A stretch of 44,270 nt of DNA from Desulfobacteraceae bacterium. GTDB lineage: Bacteria > Desulfobacterota > Desulfobacteria > Desulfobacterales > Desulfolunaceae. Under the pieces are notes generated by a model that saw only the letters and a program-made list of their open reading frames with translations, was not told the origin of the DNA and searched no databases. The DNA lies in contig JABXKT010000038.1 of the NCBI GenBank assembly GCA_013619155.1, forward strand, positions 1-44,270. Direction: 5' to 3'. The position numbers and the translations under genes were made by a program. Below are positions 25,340 through 33,672 of this stretch, in pieces (within the stretch, counting starts at the first letter, position 1; every line of letters begins with the position of its first letter).

Positions 25340-25483
25340 ATGCCCATTTTTGAATACAAATGCGGTGCGTGCAGCCACAAATTCGAGTACCTCGTCATGG
25401 GAGGGAAAGATCCGGAATGCTGGGCTTCCAGCTCTTCTTGTACCGGCTGTTCAGCCACCAGTTGTGCGGGGTGCGGTTCCTGA
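25340..25483 (+). CDS. Shortened FmdB-type zinc ribbon protein
   Basis: A 47-residue open frame with a good GAGGTGAT before the ATG. The start MPIFEYKCGACSHKFEYLV is a classic FmdB-family N-terminus with one CxxC knuckle, and the end SSSCTGCSATSCAGCGS is the Cys/Ser-rich tail common in delta-proteobacterial homologues. The middle, where the second CPxCG knuckle and a KLMSACGF-like segment normally stand, is missing; the two parts join in frame at DPECWASSS. Its stop codon overlaps the hemC start as TGATG, so it precedes hemC in the same transcript. The role of FmdB-like proteins is only vaguely known (regulatory or metal binding). Confidence 0.75.
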   Translation: MPIFEYKCGACSHKFEYLVMGGKDPECWASSSSCTGCSATSCAGCGS

Positions 25484-26415
25484 TGGAAAATAAAATTGTG
25501 ATCGGAACCCGGGGGAGCCAGCTCGCGCTCTGGCAGGCAAACTGGGTAAAAACGGAACTGGAAAGACTTCATATTGGGGTCTCCTGCGAACTTCTCATCA
25601 TCAAGACCAAGGGTGATAAGATCCTCGATGTGCCCCTGGCCAAGGTGGGCGGAAAAGGCCTCTTTGTCAAGGAGATCGAAGAAGCCCTCCTGGACGGTCG
25701 CATCGACCTGGCCGTCCACAGCATGAAGGACATGCCCGCTGATATCCCCGAAGGCCTTAAAATAGGCGCCATCCCCGAACGTGAAGACCCAAGAGACGCG
25801 CTTATCAGCAAACACGGTCTCACCTTCGCCGCTCTCCCCCAGGGGGCCCGTGTGGGAACCAGCAGCCTCAGGCGATCCGCCCAGCTTCTGGCCAAACGCC
25901 CGGATCTTCAGATCGAGAGCCTCCGGGGAAATATCGATACCCGTCTTAAAAAAGTCCTGGAGGGCGACCTGGATGCCATCATCCTCGCCGCCTCGGGCCT
26001 TAAGCGCCTGGGCTTAGGGGGTCACATCACCGAATGCCTGGATACCGATCTCATGCTCCCCGCCGTGGGACAGGGGGCCCTGTGCATCGAATCCCGTGAG
26101 AATGACGATCGCATCGATGGGGCCCTGGCCCCCTTAAATCACCTGCCCACACGCACCACGGTACTGGCCGAACGCGCCTTCTTAAAAACCCTCGAGGGGA
26201 GCTGTCAAATTCCCGTGGGTGCCTTTGCCGAAAGCGATGGAGAGACGCTGACCATCCGTGGCCTGGTGGCCGAAGTGGACGGCTCACTTATCCTAAGGGA
26301 AAAAGAGACGGCAGAGATCACAAATGGCATCGAACTTGGCATCACCGTCGCCAATCGCCTCAAAGAGGCCGGCGCAACAGAGATCCTTTCAAGACTCCTG
26401 GAGAACCAAGCATGA
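25483..26415 (+). CDS. hemC: Hydroxymethylbilane synthase (porphobilinogen deaminase)
   Basis: A 310-residue enzyme that polymerises four porphobilinogens for tetrapyrrole synthesis. Visible: IGTRGSQLALWQ, the catalytic Asp83 in AVHSMKDMP, the arginine-rich RVGTSSLRRSAQ and ESLRGNIDTRL, and the dipyrromethane-cofactor Cys241 in LEGSCQIPVGA. The start at 25483 overlaps the fmdB-like stop; an upstream in-frame ATG at 25360 would add a stretch that is only the shadow of that gene. It overlaps the next gene by 4 bp. Here it feeds the siroheme/heme route with cobA-hemD. Confidence 0.97.
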   Translation: MENKIVIGTRGSQLALWQANWVKTELERLHIGVSCELLIIKTKGDKILDVPLAKVGGKGLFVKEIEEALLDGRIDLAVHSMKDMPADIPEGLKIGAIPEREDPRDALISKHGLTFAALPQGARVGTSSLRRSAQLLAKRPDLQIESLRGNIDTRLKKVLEGDLDAIILAASGLKRLGLGGHITECLDTDLMLPAVGQGALCIESRENDDRIDGALAPLNHLPTRTTVLAERAFLKTLEGSCQIPVGAFAESDGETLTIRGLVAEVDGSLILREKETAEITNGIELGITVANRLKEAGATEILSRLLENQA

Positions 26416-27929
26416 GTAAAGCATACGGAACCGTCTACCTGGTAGGAGCCGGCCCCGGAGATCCCGGCCTCATTACCGTCAAAGGACGAGAGTGCATCCA
26501 AAAGGCCGACGTCCTGGTTTATGACTACCTGGCGGCCCCCTCTCACCTGGCCCATGCCAAGAAGGGGGCAGAGATCATCTATGTGGGCAAGAAAGGGGGA
26601 AACCACACCTTAAGCCAGGACGGCATCAACGCCCTTCTGGTGGAGAAGGCCCAGTCAGGGGCGACAGTGACCCGCCTCAAAGGCGGCGATCCCTTCATCT
26701 TCGGACGTGGGGGCGAAGAGGCGGAGGTTCTCATCGAGGCGGGGGTCTCCTTTGAGGTCGTCCCCGGCGTCACCTCTGCCATCGCGGCACCGGCCTACGC
26801 AGGTATTCCCCTCACCCACCGTAAATTTACCGCCACCCTATCCATGGTCGCCGGCCACGAGGACCCCGATAAAGAGAACTCCAATATCAACTGGGAGGCC
26901 ATCTCCAAATCCGGCACCATCGTCTTCTTCATGGGCGTTCGTAACCTTCCCAATATCGTCTCAAAACTCATCGCCTGCGGAAAGCCCAGCGAAACGCCCG
27001 TGGCCCTCATCCGCTGGGGCACCACCACCCATCAGGAGACAGTGGCAGGCACCCTTTCCACCATCGTCTCCGATGTGGAAAAAGCCGGCCTCAAATCACC
27101 CAGCATCATCGTGGTGGGCGAGGTGGTCACCCTCCGGGACACCATGAAGTGGTTCGAGAACCGTCCTCTCTTCGGAAAGCGTGTGGTGATCACCCGTGCC
27201 CGGACCCAATCCAGCGGCCTCACCGCAAAACTCATGGAGCTGGGGGCCGACTGCCTGGAGGCCCCCGTCATCGAGATCGAGCCCATCGAGGGGTCTGCCG
27301 CCGTGGATGACGCCCTGACCACCCTCAACGCGTATGACTGGATCGTCTTTACCAGCGTCAACGGCGTGGCCACCTTTTTTGACCGCCTCTTTGAAAAGGG
27401 TCTCGATGCCCGGGCCCTTGGCTCCCTTAAGACGGCCTGTATCGGACCGTCCACGGCCGCCGAGCTAAAAAAATATGGCATCGGCACCGACATCCTCCCC
27501 AAGAGCTACATAGCCGAATCGGTAGTAGAGGCCTTTCAGAGCCAGGCCATGGAGGGGGTCAAGGTCCTGCTTCCCCGAGCCGAGGAGGCCCGTCCCGTGA
27601 TCCCCGTGGAGCTTGGCAAGATGGGGGCCCATGTCAACGAAGTGGCCATCTACCGCACCACCTTAGACGCAAGTTCCACTGAAAAAGTGGCCGATGCCCT
27701 CTCCCAGGGTGATGTGGATATGGTCACCTTCACCAGCTCCTCGACGGTGAGAAACTTCGTGGCCATGATCCCTAACGGAGACCTCTCCCTCATGGATAAG
27801 GTCACCGTCGCCTGCATCGGTCCCGTTACCGAAGAGACCGCCAGGGAACTGGGGCTCACCCCCCACCTCGTGGCAGAGACCTACACCATCGACGGCCTCG
27901 TGGAGACCATCATCAAGGCGTCCAAATAA
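26412..27929 (+). CDS. cobA-hemD: Uroporphyrinogen-III C-methyltransferase / uroporphyrinogen-III synthase fusion
   Basis: A 505-residue bifunctional protein. Residues 1-250 are a SAM uroporphyrinogen-III methyltransferase (VYLVGAGPGDPGLITVKG, VTRLKGGDPFIFGRGGEE, VVPGVTSAIAAPAYAGIPLTHR, GTIVFFMG). Residues 255-505 are HemD, uroporphyrinogen-III synthase (VVITRARTQSSGLTAKLMELGA, DWIVFTSVNGV, TFTSSSTVRNF). It closes the tetrapyrrole ring and makes precorrin-2 for siroheme, cobalamin and, in this lineage, the alternative heme pathway. Such fusions are common in anaerobes. It is coupled to hemC by a 4-bp overlap. Confidence 0.96.
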   Translation: MSKAYGTVYLVGAGPGDPGLITVKGRECIQKADVLVYDYLAAPSHLAHAKKGAEIIYVGKKGGNHTLSQDGINALLVEKAQSGATVTRLKGGDPFIFGRGGEEAEVLIEAGVSFEVVPGVTSAIAAPAYAGIPLTHRKFTATLSMVAGHEDPDKENSNINWEAISKSGTIVFFMGVRNLPNIVSKLIACGKPSETPVALIRWGTTTHQETVAGTLSTIVSDVEKAGLKSPSIIVVGEVVTLRDTMKWFENRPLFGKRVVITRARTQSSGLTAKLMELGADCLEAPVIEIEPIEGSAAVDDALTTLNAYDWIVFTSVNGVATFFDRLFEKGLDARALGSLKTACIGPSTAAELKKYGIGTDILPKSYIAESVVEAFQSQAMEGVKVLLPRAEEARPVIPVELGKMGAHVNEVAIYRTTLDASSTEKVADALSQGDVDMVTFTSSSTVRNFVAMIPNGDLSLMDKVTVACIGPVTEETARELGLTPHLVAETYTIDGLVETIIKASK

Positions 27930-27943
27930 GGCGAAATAACTGA

Positions 27944-28008
27944 CCACCGGTGGCAGGAAGACCTCTTCTCTCACCGCCACCGGTGGCACAAAACGAGATA
28001 GAGGTCTT
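27944..28008 (+). promoter_or_regulatory. Structured moaA leader: paired palindromes and RBS-covering arm
   Basis: The 85-bp gap before moaA holds CCACCGGTGG twice (27944-27953 and 27977-27986, the second extended to GCCACCGGTGGC), spaced 33 bp apart. Between and after them AAGACCTC (27958-27965) can pair with GAGGTCTT (28001-28008), which contains the moaA ribosome binding site AGAGGT. The palindromes could be a DNA operator pair about three helix turns apart, or form a stem with each other in RNA. It does not look like the known Moco riboswitch as far as I can judge. Confidence 0.5.
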
Positions 28009-28014
28009 TTTAAA

Positions 28015-28995
28015 ATGACAGATACTCTCACCGATAGTTATCATCGAACCATCGACTACCTGCGTATCTCCGTCACAGATCGATGTAATTTGCAGTGCAG
28101 CTACTGCGTCCCCTCCACCCCTTTTGCCCACATGAAACACACCGACATTCTCTCCTATGAGGAGCTACTGCGCCTCGTGCGGGTGGGGATCTCTCTGGGA
28201 ATTCGGAAGGTGAGGCTGACCGGAGGGGAGCCCTTCGCTCGAAAAGGGATCATTCAATTTATACGAGACCTGGCTGCCCTGGAGGGCCTTGAGGATCTGG
28301 CCGTCACGACCAACGGAACGCTCATTGCCGATAAGATTATTGAGTTAAAAGAGGCGGGGCTCAGCCGCATCAATATCAGCTTAGACAGCCTGCACCCGGA
28401 AAAATTTGCCCAAATCACGGGGAAAGATCTTTTTCATGAGGTCAAGAGAAGCATCGACGGCGCCCTTGAAGCCGGCCTCTCTCCCGTGAAGATCAACACC
28501 GTTTTATTGGACGGCATCAACGGAGACGAGGTGGAGAACTTCGCCCGGCTCACCTTCGACAACCCCATCCACGTTCGCTTCATCGAGTACATGCCCATCG
28601 GCCAGGGAGAGGGACCCGCCCACAGTGACCTCCTCGCCCCCGCCATTATCAAGCGCCTCGAAGCCATCGGTCCCCTTGTGCCCATCATTCGAAGTGCCCA
28701 CGACGGCCCCTCCCAGCGGTTTAAATTTGAAGGCGCCCAAGGGGAGATCGGCCTCATCAGCCCCATGTCCAACCACTTCTGCGCCACCTGCAACCGTCTA
28801 CGACTCACGGCCGACGGGCACCTTCGCCCCTGCCTCCTCTCGGATGCCAAGGTTAGCCTCATGGAGGCCCTAAGGGGCAATCCCGATGATGAGGCCCTTA
28901 CCGCCCTCTTCCGGCACGCCGTCAGCATCAAAGGCCAGCGACACGACCTCTCCGGCCACGCCGTCCAAGATATGATGTGTTCCATCGGCGGATAA
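28015..28995 (+). CDS. moaA: GTP 3',8-cyclase, molybdenum cofactor synthesis
   Basis: A 326-residue radical-SAM enzyme that starts molybdopterin synthesis from GTP. The N-terminal [4Fe-4S] site is CNLQCSYC (Cys24, 28, 31); GGEP at 70-73 follows; the C-terminal cluster is CATCNRLRLTADGHLRPC (Cys256, 259, 273); and the protein ends with the GG that is essential for function in MoaA. It stands first after the tetrapyrrole genes on the same strand. The molybdenum hydroxylase operon that needs its product converges on it from the other strand. Its leader may be regulatory. Confidence 0.97.
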   Translation: MTDTLTDSYHRTIDYLRISVTDRCNLQCSYCVPSTPFAHMKHTDILSYEELLRLVRVGISLGIRKVRLTGGEPFARKGIIQFIRDLAALEGLEDLAVTTNGTLIADKIIELKEAGLSRINISLDSLHPEKFAQITGKDLFHEVKRSIDGALEAGLSPVKINTVLLDGINGDEVENFARLTFDNPIHVRFIEYMPIGQGEGPAHSDLLAPAIIKRLEAIGPLVPIIRSAHDGPSQRFKFEGAQGEIGLISPMSNHFCATCNRLRLTADGHLRPCLLSDAKVSLMEALRGNPDDEALTALFRHAVSIKGQRHDLSGHAVQDMMCSIGG

Positions 28996-29071
28996 GGGCG
29001 CCTTAAAAAAAAAGCCCAAAATCGAGGCCTCCTAGGGTTAAAGGGGGCTTAAAAATTGGGCCGCCAGGTTT

Positions 29072-29107
29072 GTGACTATGACGGGCCAAAAGGCCCGCCA
29101 TAGTCAC
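29072..29107. repeat. Hairpin module of the mosaic repeat (copy 1), convergent terminator position
   Basis: Arms GTGACTATGACGGGCC (29072-29087) and its complement (29092-29107, one mismatch) around AAAA. It lies between the convergent ends of moaA and xdhC. It shares the inner ACGGGCC/GGCCCG core with 31294-31330 and 33451-33483, but its outer stem differs. Confidence 0.75.
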
Positions 29108-29131
29108 TATACACCTCTGTTTGGCAAACTT

Positions 29132-30169
29132 TTACAAAAGGTTGGCTCCCGGCAGGGCCTCCGAAGGCATCGCCCTGACCTTGATCAATTCAGCCATAAT
29201 GCTGACGGCGATCTCTTCCGGAGTTTCGGCGCCGATGGCAAGACCGATGGGGCAGTGGACGCGATTCAGGTCGTCCTGGGTGAACCCGCTGCCGAGAAGG
29301 GACTCATAGACCGCCGCCTTTTTCTTCCGGCTCCCAATCATTCCCACATATCCGGCATCCGTTTTCAAGGCCTGTTCCAGCACATCCCGGTCGTGCAAAT
29401 GGCCGCGGGTCATGATGACCAGGTAATCATCCCGGTCCAGGACGGCGGGCAGACAATGCCCCAGATCTGCAACGACCCTCACCTCATGAGCCTCCGAGAA
29501 TCGAGCGGTGTTGGCAAACTCCCGGCGATCATCGATCACCCGCACGCGAAAACCGAGGGTAGCGGCCAGGCGGGCCGTGGCCTTCGCCACATGGCCGGCC
29601 CCGATAAAGTGGATCGTCTCAGTGGCGGCAATGGGCTCCATGAAGAGAGTCCCCCCGTCATGGGGCCGGGCAACCGGGGCTCGCATGTCTTGTGATAGAC
29701 CAAACTCCGGCCAATGTGACGGCTGCTCGTCCCCGAAGGACCAGACCCCTCTGCGGATCACCCCCCCCGTTTCATCCAGCATCGTCGTAAGGAGACTCTT
29801 CCTCCCCACCTCATACCGGCGCAGAATCTCTGTGACGAAGGCGACCTGTTCGGCACCGGGGTCGATAAAATCAATCAGCACGGTCATCTCTCCGCCGCAG
29901 ACCATGCCCAGGGACGCCGCGTCCTGACCGGTGAGATCGAACGCCCGTATTTCGCCCTCGCCCGTCTCAAACGCCCGGACCCCGGCGCGGATGCTCGCCT
30001 CTTCCACCAACCCGCCGCCAATGGTGCCGATAATGGTGCCATCCGAGAAAACGGCCATGACCGCACCAGCCCCACGCGGCGTGGAGCCGGTGCTTTTCAT
30101 CACAGCCACCCGGACAACCGCCTGGCCCTTTTCAAGATGATTGAGGATCGATTTAAAGATATCACGCAT
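29132..30169 (-). CDS. xdhC: XdhC/CoxI-family molybdenum hydroxylase maturation factor
   Basis: A protein of 345 residues with the N-terminal CoxI domain (AVVRVAVMKSTGSTPRGAGAVMAV, GTIGGGLVEEASI) and a C-terminal Rossmann-type XdhC domain (IHFIGAGHVAKATARLAATLGF, VRVIDDRREFANTARF, YVGMIGSRKKKAAVYESLLGSGF). XdhC proteins bind Moco, aid its sulfuration and insert it into the hydroxylase. I chose ATG 30169, 4 nt after the upstream stop, with AAAAGGAG; the earlier start at 30241 lies inside the upstream gene. The last residues SEALPGANLL come from a copy of the dispersed intergenic repeat, which supplies the stop codon. It is the last gene of the locus. Confidence 0.93.
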   Translation of the reverse strand: MRDIFKSILNHLEKGQAVVRVAVMKSTGSTPRGAGAVMAVFSDGTIIGTIGGGLVEEASIRAGVRAFETGEGEIRAFDLTGQDAASLGMVCGGEMTVLIDFIDPGAEQVAFVTEILRRYEVGRKSLLTTMLDETGGVIRRGVWSFGDEQPSHWPEFGLSQDMRAPVARPHDGGTLFMEPIAATETIHFIGAGHVAKATARLAATLGFRVRVIDDRREFANTARFSEAHEVRVVADLGHCLPAVLDRDDYLVIMTRGHLHDRDVLEQALKTDAGYVGMIGSRKKKAAVYESLLGSGFTQDDLNRVHCPIGLAIGAETPEEIAVSIMAELIKVRAMPSEALPGANLL

Positions 30170-30173
30170 CACT

Positions 30174-31199
30174 TTATACTCCTTTTCCGAACCCACAAAT
30201 CGGGTATCGGCACTCGCCGCACCCTTCGCAAAAGCCCCCATGCCCCAAGGCGATGATATCGCCTCTGGTCACCTCTTTGCCGGCTAAAATACGTGGAATG
30301 ATCAAATCGAAGACACTGGCTTTATGGTACATGACACAACCCGGCAGGCCCACCACGGGAACATCTCCAATATAAGCGAGCATAAACATGGCCCCGGGAA
30401 GAATGGGCGCACCGTAGGTTACGACCTCGGCCCCGGCCGCACGAATAGACGCAGGGGTCAAATCGTCCGGGTCCACGGACATGCCGCCTGTCAGCACGAT
30501 AAAATCCGCCCCTTCGGCCAGAAAATCATGAATGGCTTTCACCGTCATCGCCTGCTCATCCGAGACAAACCGCTGACCGATCACCTGGCTGCCGTACCCG
30601 TCGAACTTCTCCCGGATAATGGGGCCGAACTTATCCGTGATGCGCCCATTATAGATCTCGCTGCCCGTGGTGATCACCCCCACCCGGCACGCCTTGAGTG
30701 GGCGAACCTGGATAAGGGGCGAACTCGCCTTGAGAATTTCTTCGGCCTCTGCCACGACGGTTTCGGGAACCACCAGCGGTATCACGCGGGTTCCGGCCAG
30801 CCCACGCCCTTTCCGGACCAGCTGATTGGTGTGAATGGTGCTGAAGATAACATCCTCAAGGGAATTGAGCGTAAAAAGGGCCCTCGTATCAATGTCCACA
30901 AGCCCATCGACGGCCGCCCGCAGGGTGATCTTCCCCTCCACTGGGGGAGTCAGCTCTATCCCCGAACCGGCCGCAGCCATGGCGATACGGCGGGCCGCAT
31001 CATCCTCATGGACATACCCGTCTTCCGGGTCGAACACATAGAGATGCGCCTTGCCGATATCCAAGAGAATAGGGATATCCGCCTCCGTTACCACGTGTCC
31101 CCTGCGGAAGGCGGGACCTTTCGCTTCCCCCGGAATGATACGGGTGACATCGTGGCACAAAACCGTCCCAACGGCGTTTTCAACGTTCATGGTTTTCAT
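30174..31199 (-). CDS. Molybdopterin-binding protein, MoeA/MoaB-like with Cys-rich tail
   Basis: A 341-residue protein with a MoaB/Mog-type fold in its second half (CRVGVITTGSEIYNGRITDKFGPIIREKF, DFIVLTGGMSVDPDDLTPASIRAAGAEV, GAPILPGAMFMLAYIGDVPVVGLPGCVMY). The first part resembles the N-terminal portion of molybdopterin-binding proteins found beside xanthine-dehydrogenase-type enzymes. The C-terminus GFCEGCGECRYPICGFGKG has four cysteines in 14 residues, a likely metal site. It precedes xdhC by 4 nt, so both act together, presumably in Moco handling for the hydroxylase. The exact reaction is not known. Confidence 0.85.
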   Translation of the reverse strand: MKTMNVENAVGTVLCHDVTRIIPGEAKGPAFRRGHVVTEADIPILLDIGKAHLYVFDPEDGYVHEDDAARRIAMAAAGSGIELTPPVEGKITLRAAVDGLVDIDTRALFTLNSLEDVIFSTIHTNQLVRKGRGLAGTRVIPLVVPETVVAEAEEILKASSPLIQVRPLKACRVGVITTGSEIYNGRITDKFGPIIREKFDGYGSQVIGQRFVSDEQAMTVKAIHDFLAEGADFIVLTGGMSVDPDDLTPASIRAAGAEVVTYGAPILPGAMFMLAYIGDVPVVGLPGCVMYHKASVFDLIIPRILAGKEVTRGDIIALGHGGFCEGCGECRYPICGFGKGV

Positions 31200-31293
31200 G
31201 TCGACCTCGATATATGACAGATAAAAAAAAACGGCCTCCGGCGGCCCTGCCGGGGGCCAACCTTTTGCAAAAGGTTGCCAAACAGGTTTTAAC

Positions 31294-31330
31294 AGTGCCC
31301 ATGACGGGCCTTTGGCCCGTCATGGGCACT
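31294..31330. repeat. Perfect 17-bp hairpin module (copy 2)
   Basis: Left arm AGTGCCCATGACGGGCC (31294-31310), loop TTT, right arm complementary over all 17 bases (31314-31330). The outer triplet CCC/GGG replaces ACT/AGT of the copy at 29072 and ACC/GGT of the copy at 33451, each paired in its own copy. Confidence 0.9.
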
Positions 31331-31440
31331 AAATTGGGGTTCAGGGGCCCAGTCCCTGGCCGCCGGAGGCCTATATTTTGTTTTCAGAGGAACTCCCTTA
31401 CCGCATGTATGGCTGTAAAAAGGTGGTAATCAAGAAAACA

Positions 31441-31479
31441 TATGCGATTTACCCCGAGGCACAAGGGGTGAAGCGCATA
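31441..31479. repeat. Nested hairpin with GAGGCACAAGG loop (copy 1)
   Basis: Outer stem TATGCG/CGCATA (31441-31446 with 31474-31479), inner stem ACCCC/GGGGT (31451-31455 with 31465-31469) around GAGGCACAA. Same layout as 33272-33316 and 33673-33717, with different stem bases. Confidence 0.8.
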
Positions 31480-31557
31480 TACAACCTGCTTTCAAGGTGA
31501 CACACCGTGCCGCCGGAGGCCCATTTTTTAGCCACTTTAACCATAGAAGACACGCTT

Positions 31558-33132
31558 TTAAGATATTCGTTGATCAAAGGGCTCCACCCAGCCCGTACGC
31601 CGGTACTCCCTTAAGAAGGCGACGACGCCGATCCAGACCACGCCGAGGACGGGAAGTCCCACCACGATGGCGGCTGTCTGCAGAACAGAGAGCGGGCCGT
31701 CGATGAGCATGATACCCGTGGGCACCATGCCCAGGGAGAGGGCCCAGAATAGTCGATTCCAACGGACGGGCTCCTCATCGGGGGAGAGCTGTGGGGTGGT
31801 GGTGGCAGCCAAAGCAAAGGAGACGGCATCGAAGGTGGTGGCCATGGAGATGGCGGTGACCACGGAAAAAGCGATTTTATAGAGTGAGGCCAGGGGCATA
31901 AAATCAGCGATGGCCATGATGGCGGTGGCTCCCTTGACCGTCTTGACCAGGGTGACCACATCGAGTTGGCCGGTGAGTTGAAGGTACAGGCCAAAGTTAC
32001 CGAACACCAGGTAGAAGCTGCCACAGCCAAGGGAGGCGATGATCACCGGTCCGAGAACGACTTCGCGCACCGTGCGACCGCGAGATATCTTGGCAATGAA
32101 CAGACTCATGAACGGGGCGTAGGCAACGAACCAGGCATAGTAGAAGACCGTCCAGGACTGGGTGAACCCCGTCCCGCCCACCGGATCCATCCAGGTGGAC
32201 ATCCGCACGAATTCAGAGACCATGAGACCGAGACTTGCGAGGGCCATCTCGATGAAAAACCGTGTGGGGCCGACAAGGAATACAAAGAGAAGCAGGCCCA
32301 TGGCCATATACACGTTAAAATCGGAGAGTTTGCTCAAGCCCTTTTTCAGCCCCAGGCACGAGGAGACCGAAAACATGAGGATAACGGCAATCATGGTGCC
32401 GAACTCCAGCCAAAAGGAGTGGGCCAGGCCGGTGACAGAGGCCACCCCCGCCGCCACAATGGGGATGCCCAGGCCTAAGGCAGTGGCCGACCCCGCCACC
32501 AGGCCCGTCATGAATAAAATATCGATGACCTTACCCGGCCACCGACGAACCCAAGGGCCAAGGAGACCGGTGCAGGCTTGGGAGATATTCAGAATGGGGA
32601 CTTTCTTGACGTAATAGCTGTACCCGATAGGGACGGCCAGGGTCGCGTAGATGGACCAACAGATGGGCCCCCAGTGAAACATGCCGTACGCAACGCCCCA
32701 CTCGGCGGCCTTGGCGGAGCCTGCGGCTTCACCCTGTATGGGAAAGGCCATGTAGTAGGCCCAGTCGATGGAGCCACCAAACATGATACCGGCCCCCACC
32801 CCGGCACAAAAGAGCATGCCAATCCAGGAGAAGGTGGAGTACTCCACCGTATCGCCAAGGCGCTTGCCGCTTAAAGGCCCGAAGGCAAACCACATGAGCA
32901 GGGCAAAGGAACCCATGCCGGCGATCATGTAAAGCCAGCCCATCTCAACGGTGATAAATGAGAACAAGGTGTTGATCACCCGTTCTGAGACCTCAGGGTA
33001 CATGAGAAGCGGAACGCATGCGGCCAAAATGATGGAGAGAGCCCCAAAAAAGCAGACGGTGCACACCCCGCCCTTTTCCGGCGCATAGATTGTCAGCGCT
33101 ACGGCTGTGGTTTTCTTCTTCTGAAACATGGC
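31558..33132 (-). CDS. BCCT family transporter (betaine/carnitine/choline type)
   Basis: A carrier of 524 residues with about twelve membrane segments. Family marks: GKRLGDTVEYSTFSWIGMLF, AGIMFGGSIDWAYYMAFP, FHWGPICWSIYA, GSATALGLGIP, and the signature WTVFYYAWFVAYAPFMSLFIAKISRGRTVREVV. It resembles the CaiT side of the family more than the large BetP type, with short termini and no long osmosensing tail. Substrates are quaternary ammonium compounds or structural analogues. I chose ATG 33132; the in-frame ATG at 33168 has no ribosome binding site. It stands inside the molybdenum hydroxylase locus, flanked on both sides by repeats, so it may import the substrate of the hydroxylase. That link is inference. 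Confidence 0.9.
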   Translation of the reverse strand, partial: AMFQKKKTTAVALTIYAPEKGGVCTVCFFGALSIILAACVPLLMYPEVSERVINTLFSFITVEMGWLYMIAGMGSFALLMWFAFGPLSGKRLGDTVEYSTFSWIGMLFCAGVGAGIMFGGSIDWAYYMAFPIQGEAAGSAKAAEWGVAYGMFHWGPICWSIYATLAVPIGYSYYVKKVPILNISQACTGLLGPWVRRWPGKVIDILFMTGLVAGSATALGLGIPIVAAGVASVTGLAHSFWLEFGTMIAVILMFSVSSCLGLKKGLSKLSDFNVYMAMGLLLFVFLVGPTRFFIEMALASLGLMVSEFVRMSTWMDPVGGTGFTQSWTVFYYAWFVAYAPFMSLFIAKISRGRTVREVVLGPVIIASLGCGSFYLVFGNFGLYLQLTGQLDVVTLVKTVKGATAIMAIADFMPLASLYKIAFSVVTAISMATTFDAVSFALAATTTPQLSPDEEPVRWNRLFWALSLGMVPTGIMLIDGPLSVLQTAAIVVGLPVLGVVWIGVVAFLREYRRTGWVEPFDQRIS

Positions 33133-33271
33133 CCATATTCCCCTTTCAACGCATGGGTAAAAACACAAACGGATACGTGGTAAAAGATGCCTTCGGCGGC
33201 CCTGCCGGGGGCCAAACTTTTGCCAATTTTTATGAACTGGGTTTGATAAACAGATTCACACTCAATCAAAC

Positions 33272-33316
33272 GCGGATCCGATTTGCCCCGAGGAACGAGG
33301 GGCGAAGCGCATCCGC
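33272..33316. repeat. Nested hairpin with GAGGAACGAGG loop (copy 2)
   Basis: Outer stem GCGGATCCG (33272-33280) with CGCATCCGC (33308-33316), eight of nine pairs; inner stem GCCCC/GGGGC (33285-33289 with 33299-33303). Confidence 0.8.
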
Positions 33317-33450
33317 AACCTGCTTTCAAGGTGCTTTAGCCTAAGTGGCTTCGCCACCCTTGCCGCCGGAGGCCGTGCAGTGAAAGCTTACCTCCGGTGG
33401 CCCTGCCGGGGGCCACCCTTTTGAAAAGGTTGCCAAACAGGTTTTTATAG

Positions 33451-33483
33451 TGACCATGACGGGCCTTTGGCCCGGCATGGTCA
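33451..33483. repeat. Hairpin module (copy 3)
   Basis: TGACCATGACGGGCC (33451-33465), loop TTT, GGCCCGGCATGGTCA (33469-33483); 14 of 15 pairs. Confidence 0.85.
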
Positions 33484-33672
33484 AAAACCTGGGGTCCAGG
33501 GGATCTTTCCCTGGCCGGGCGTGTCGATTTAATCAGACAAATGCCTGTTTCAGACGCTTTTACCCCAATATATTGTCGTCACTATTTACAAAAATTAGAG
33601 ATACAGCGGTATCGTCTCCGCCTTAATATTTTAGGATTTTGGTAAAAACAGAGACCCGAAGTTCATAAGAGT

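Larger units (their letters stand above)
31200..31557. repeat. 358-bp intergenic region filled by mosaic repeat (copy 2)
   Basis: It begins (31226) with GGCCTCCGGCGGCCCTGCC, then GGCCAACCTTTTGCAAAAGGTT, CAAACAGGTTTT, a long hairpin, AAATTGGGGTTCAGGGG and CTGGCCGCCGGAGGC near 31371. A second part holds the GAGGNACNAGG hairpin and ends with GCCGCCGGAGGC near 31525. No gene is seen. Confidence 0.8.
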
